Source of the DNA: Stenotrophomonas sp. UBA7346
Lineage (GTDB): Bacteria > Pseudomonadota > Gammaproteobacteria > Xanthomonadales > Xanthomonadaceae
Assembly (NCBI GenBank): GCA_002471015.1
Contig: DKPB01000027.1
Span: 1 to 12,930, forward strand
Direction: 5' to 3'
Length of the DNA stretch: 12,930 bases
Part shown: positions 12,852-12,930 of the stretch, piece after piece
Position numbering within the stretch: the stretch's first letter is position 1
How the letters are laid out: each line of letters begins with the position of its first letter
Notes under the pieces: generated by a model
Told to the model about the DNA's origin: nothing
Databases searched by the model: none
The model's input: the letters and a program-made list of their open reading frames with translations, nothing else
Translations under genes and position numbers: made by a program

Positions 12852-12880
12852 CCCTCCCTTACGCAAAGCGTAGGGGAGGG
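12852..12880 (+). repeat. Stem-loop repeat after pepP
   Basis: CCCTCCCTTACGC (12852-12864) pairs with GCGTAGGGGAGGG (12868-12880), 13 bp with one T-G wobble and an AAA loop. It begins 38 nt past the pepP stop and resembles the other C-rich intergenic hairpins. No T-run follows, so it is not a typical intrinsic terminator. Confidence 0.7.
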
Positions 12881-12893
12881 TATGGGAGGGATG

Positions 12894-12930
12894 CAGTTGC
12901 TTTGGCTTTGGCCGTTGCCGTTGCCGTTGC
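12894..12930. repeat. TTGC-type short tandem repeat, cut by window edge
   Basis: GCAGTTGCTTTGGC is followed by at least three GTTGCC units. Its reverse complement is built from the same words (GCAACGGC, GCCAAAGC) as the 7799-7930 tract. Relative to the upstream gene (pepP here, rpiA there) both read in the same sense. Confidence 0.65.

Overview
This 12.9 kb window is a GC-rich, gene-dense stretch of housekeeping chromosome, very probably from a Stenotrophomonas species (S. maltophilia group). Three things point there. A tandem array of GTAG-headed REP palindromes at the left edge matches the SMAG type of S. maltophilia. The proteins read like Xanthomonadaceae orthologues. The block zapB-like/zapA/6S RNA/fau divergent from ygfB/pepP is the gammaproteobacterial arrangement. 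I see no phage, transposase, plasmid, CRISPR or tRNA gene.

Layout, left to right. Positions 1-126 hold the REP array. Next is a voltage-gated potassium channel (-) with a C-terminal zinc-ribbon-like tail, divergent from argD (+, arginine/lysine biosynthesis). A HAD-family hydrolase (-) converges on argD and diverges from a periplasmic azurin (+). Azurin converges on hemL (-, tetrapyrrole synthesis), which lies downstream of thiE (-, thiamine). A rubredoxin gene (+) diverges from thiE. A long minus-strand series then reads, in transcription order: zapB-like, zapA, 6S RNA (ssrS), fau (5-formyl-THF cyclo-ligase), EVE-domain protein, rpiA, DUF192 lipoprotein and SirB1-like protein. At the right, ygfB and pepP run on the plus strand, divergent from zapB-like/zapA; what follows pepP lies outside the window.

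The genes serve separate core tasks: amino acid, haem, thiamine, folate and pentose phosphate metabolism, periplasmic and cytoplasmic electron carriers, FtsZ-ring assembly, global control of RNA polymerase by 6S RNA, and proline-peptide turnover. Tight coupling shows only at the 4-nt ATGA overlaps (zapB-like/zapA and fau/EVE) and at the short ygfB-pepP gap.

The less ordinary content is between genes. At least nine hairpin-rich repeat elements of two related families (core arms CCTTCTCCCG and CCCCTCTCCCG) sit on the 3' side of genes, twice as the same two-part module and once apparently split by a 73-bp palindromic segment. A 148-bp element with 27-bp inverted ends spans the EVE stop codon and the rpiA leader. 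TTGC-type short tandem repeats lie downstream of rpiA and of pepP. I found no convincing undescribed multi-gene system; the best leads are the zinc-ribbon tail of the channel, the altered HAD motif IV and the intergenic repeat elements.
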